NCBI RefSeq assembly: GCF_001806875.1
Contig: NZ_KV786225.1
Location: 1 to 62,354 of the forward strand
Source of the DNA: Corynebacterium sp. HMSC29G08
GTDB lineage: Bacteria > Actinomycetota > Actinomycetes > Mycobacteriales > Mycobacteriaceae
Length of the DNA stretch: 62,354 nt
Direction of reading: 5' to 3'
Numbering within the stretch: the first letter of the stretch is position 1; every line of letters begins with the position of its first letter. Shown piece after piece: positions 61,653-62,354 of this stretch. The notes under the pieces were generated by a model that saw nothing but the letters and a program-made list of their open reading frames with translations, ran no database searches and was not told the DNA's origin. The position numbers were made by a program, and so were the translations under genes.

Positions 61653-62354
61653 CTAACCCTGACCGGTTACCCCCGCCGCGCCGAACAGCAGCCGCATCGC
61701 GCCCGGCGGCCCGGCGGTGTTCTCAATCGGCGGGCCCCACTCGGGCTGCCACGCGGGGCGGCCGCGGATGAGGGTGATGTGGCCGGCGCGGCGGCGTCGT
61801 TTAGCAACGCCCCCTGTAGCGCCAGGATCGTCGTCGTTGACGCGATTGTGATAGCTGCACAGCATGGTCAGGTTGTCCATGTTGGTGTTGCCGCCATGCT
61901 TCCAGGGGGTGACGTGGTGCGCTTCGCAGTGCTCGGCGGCAGTTTTGCAGTCAGGCCAGGCGCAGGTCGGGGAGACCAGCTTCGCCAGGAGTCGTTGTTT
62001 CGCATTTGCGTACCTGCGCCCCCTGTACACATCCACCGCGCCCTCCACCGGGTGAAACAACGCCACCTCCAGTTCGGCGCCGTGGTGGAGCGCGAGGTAT
62101 TCGGCGCCTGTGATGGTGGTGCCGTCGCTGAGGCCGAGCAGCACGTCTTCCACCCCCGCACCGTCCGCGCCGCCTGCGCCGCCCGCGCCGGTGTTTGGGA
62201 CCGTGCGGCCGAGGAGCTTGACGTGCTCGGGCAGTGGCACGAGGACGACGGGCCTCGGCGCTGCAGCAGCCACCCCCGCAGCGGGACCTGCACCCGTGCC
62301 GGAACCCGCACCCGTGCCGGAACCCGCGCCTGCTGCAGCCACCCCCGCGCCACC
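61653..62354 (-). CDS. HNH endonuclease / DUF222 (13E12 repeat) protein, partial
   Basis: The C-terminal part of a 13E12-type protein, families numerous in Corynebacterineae. The visible part has an Ala/Gly-rich linker with a repeated GSGTGA unit, then AEYLALHHGAELEVALFHPVEGAVDVYRG and an HNH nuclease domain: CAWPDCKTAAEHCEAHHVTPWKHGGNTNMDNLTMLCSYHNR, with CxxxxC/CxxxH zinc ligands and the HH...N...H core. It runs off the right end, so the N-terminal DUF222 domain is outside the window. Such genes are repetitive and often suspected of mobility; none is proven here. Confidence 0.82.
   Translation of the reverse strand, partial: GGAGVAAAGAGSGTGAGSGTGAGPAAGVAAAAPRPVVLVPLPEHVKLLGRTVPNTGAGGAGGADGAGVEDVLLGLSDGTTITGAEYLALHHGAELEVALFHPVEGAVDVYRGRRYANAKQRLLAKLVSPTCAWPDCKTAAEHCEAHHVTPWKHGGNTNMDNLTMLCSYHNRVNDDDPGATGGVAKRRRRAGHITLIRGRPAWQPEWGPPIENTAGPPGAMRLLFGAAGVTGQG
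62291..62326. repeat. 18-bp tandem repeat in the linker of the HNH gene
   Basis: CACCCGTGCCGGAACCCG occurs twice without gap (62291-62308, 62309-62326), in frame, encoding repeated Gly-Ser-Gly-Thr-Gly-Ala. Further GCAGCCACCCCCGC units flank it. The linker length is probably variable between strains. Confidence 0.75.

Overview
This window is a GC-rich, densely coded stretch of an actinobacterial chromosome, almost certainly a Corynebacterium. The gene set and order match what I remember of the Corynebacterium glutamicum segment running from obg through lepA, the dipeptide ABC operon, aecD/brnQ, treS, malQ, fadD15, hemW/hrcA/dnaJ2, phoH and era/recO to zur/glyS. Many genes have a -10-like hexamer 6-8 nt before the start codon, the leaderless arrangement common in this genus. 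I saw no tRNA, rRNA, CRISPR array, insertion sequence or prophage. About 61 protein genes are called; the last runs off the right edge.

Layout: 1-629 has no convincing gene. 630-10105 (+): obg-proB, a 2-hydroxyacid dehydrogenase, a DASS anion transporter, proA, a small envelope protein, then nadD-rsfS-phosphatase-DegV. 10129-14360 (+): a secreted cutinase, the competence pair comEA-comEC and holA; a perfect inverted pair of DnaA boxes lies just before comEA. 14460-17321: rpsT, an orphan PemK/MazF-like protein and lepA. 17325-22175: a 655-aa unknown membrane protein, an alpha/beta hydrolase, a CPBP protease, an aldose-epimerase-like protein and a 45-aa small ORF. 22165-28316 (-): a GntR regulator followed by a dipeptide-type ABC importer and ribokinase. 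28361-34739 (-): aecD, treS, mak, brnQ and an LLM oxidoreductase. 34760-41215: ABC exporter, lipoprotein, idi, carboxylesterase, M3 peptidase and a tiny membrane protein. 41212-45974: malQ, fadD15 and an unknown. 46126-58728 (mainly +): hemW, hrcA, dnaJ2, rsmE, phoH, ybeY, a CorC/HlyC-type protein, pdxY, the formamidase pair fmdB-fmdA (-), a second pdxY-like kinase, era, recO and uppS. 58770-62354: zur (-), glyS, two small unknown proteins and a partial HNH/DUF222 protein.

Functional themes are proline synthesis (proB, proA), trehalose/maltose/alpha-glucan metabolism (treS, mak, malQ), ribosome assembly and translation (obg, rsfS, lepA, rpsT, rsmE, ybeY, era, glyS), heat-shock control (hrcA, dnaJ2), cell-wall lipid carrier synthesis (idi, uppS) and DNA uptake/replication (comEA, comEC, holA, recO).

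The most unusual signal is not a gene. The 13-bp word GGCGTCGATAAGC occurs nine times exactly, plus several one-mismatch copies, in both orientations and mostly inside unrelated coding genes read in different frames. About 0.003 exact copies would be expected by chance. Most copies carry a second conserved block (GRGC on the opposite strand, 4-7 nt away). This looks like selection on DNA: an uptake-signal-like, Chi-like or chromosome-organising sequence. I know of no described function for it.
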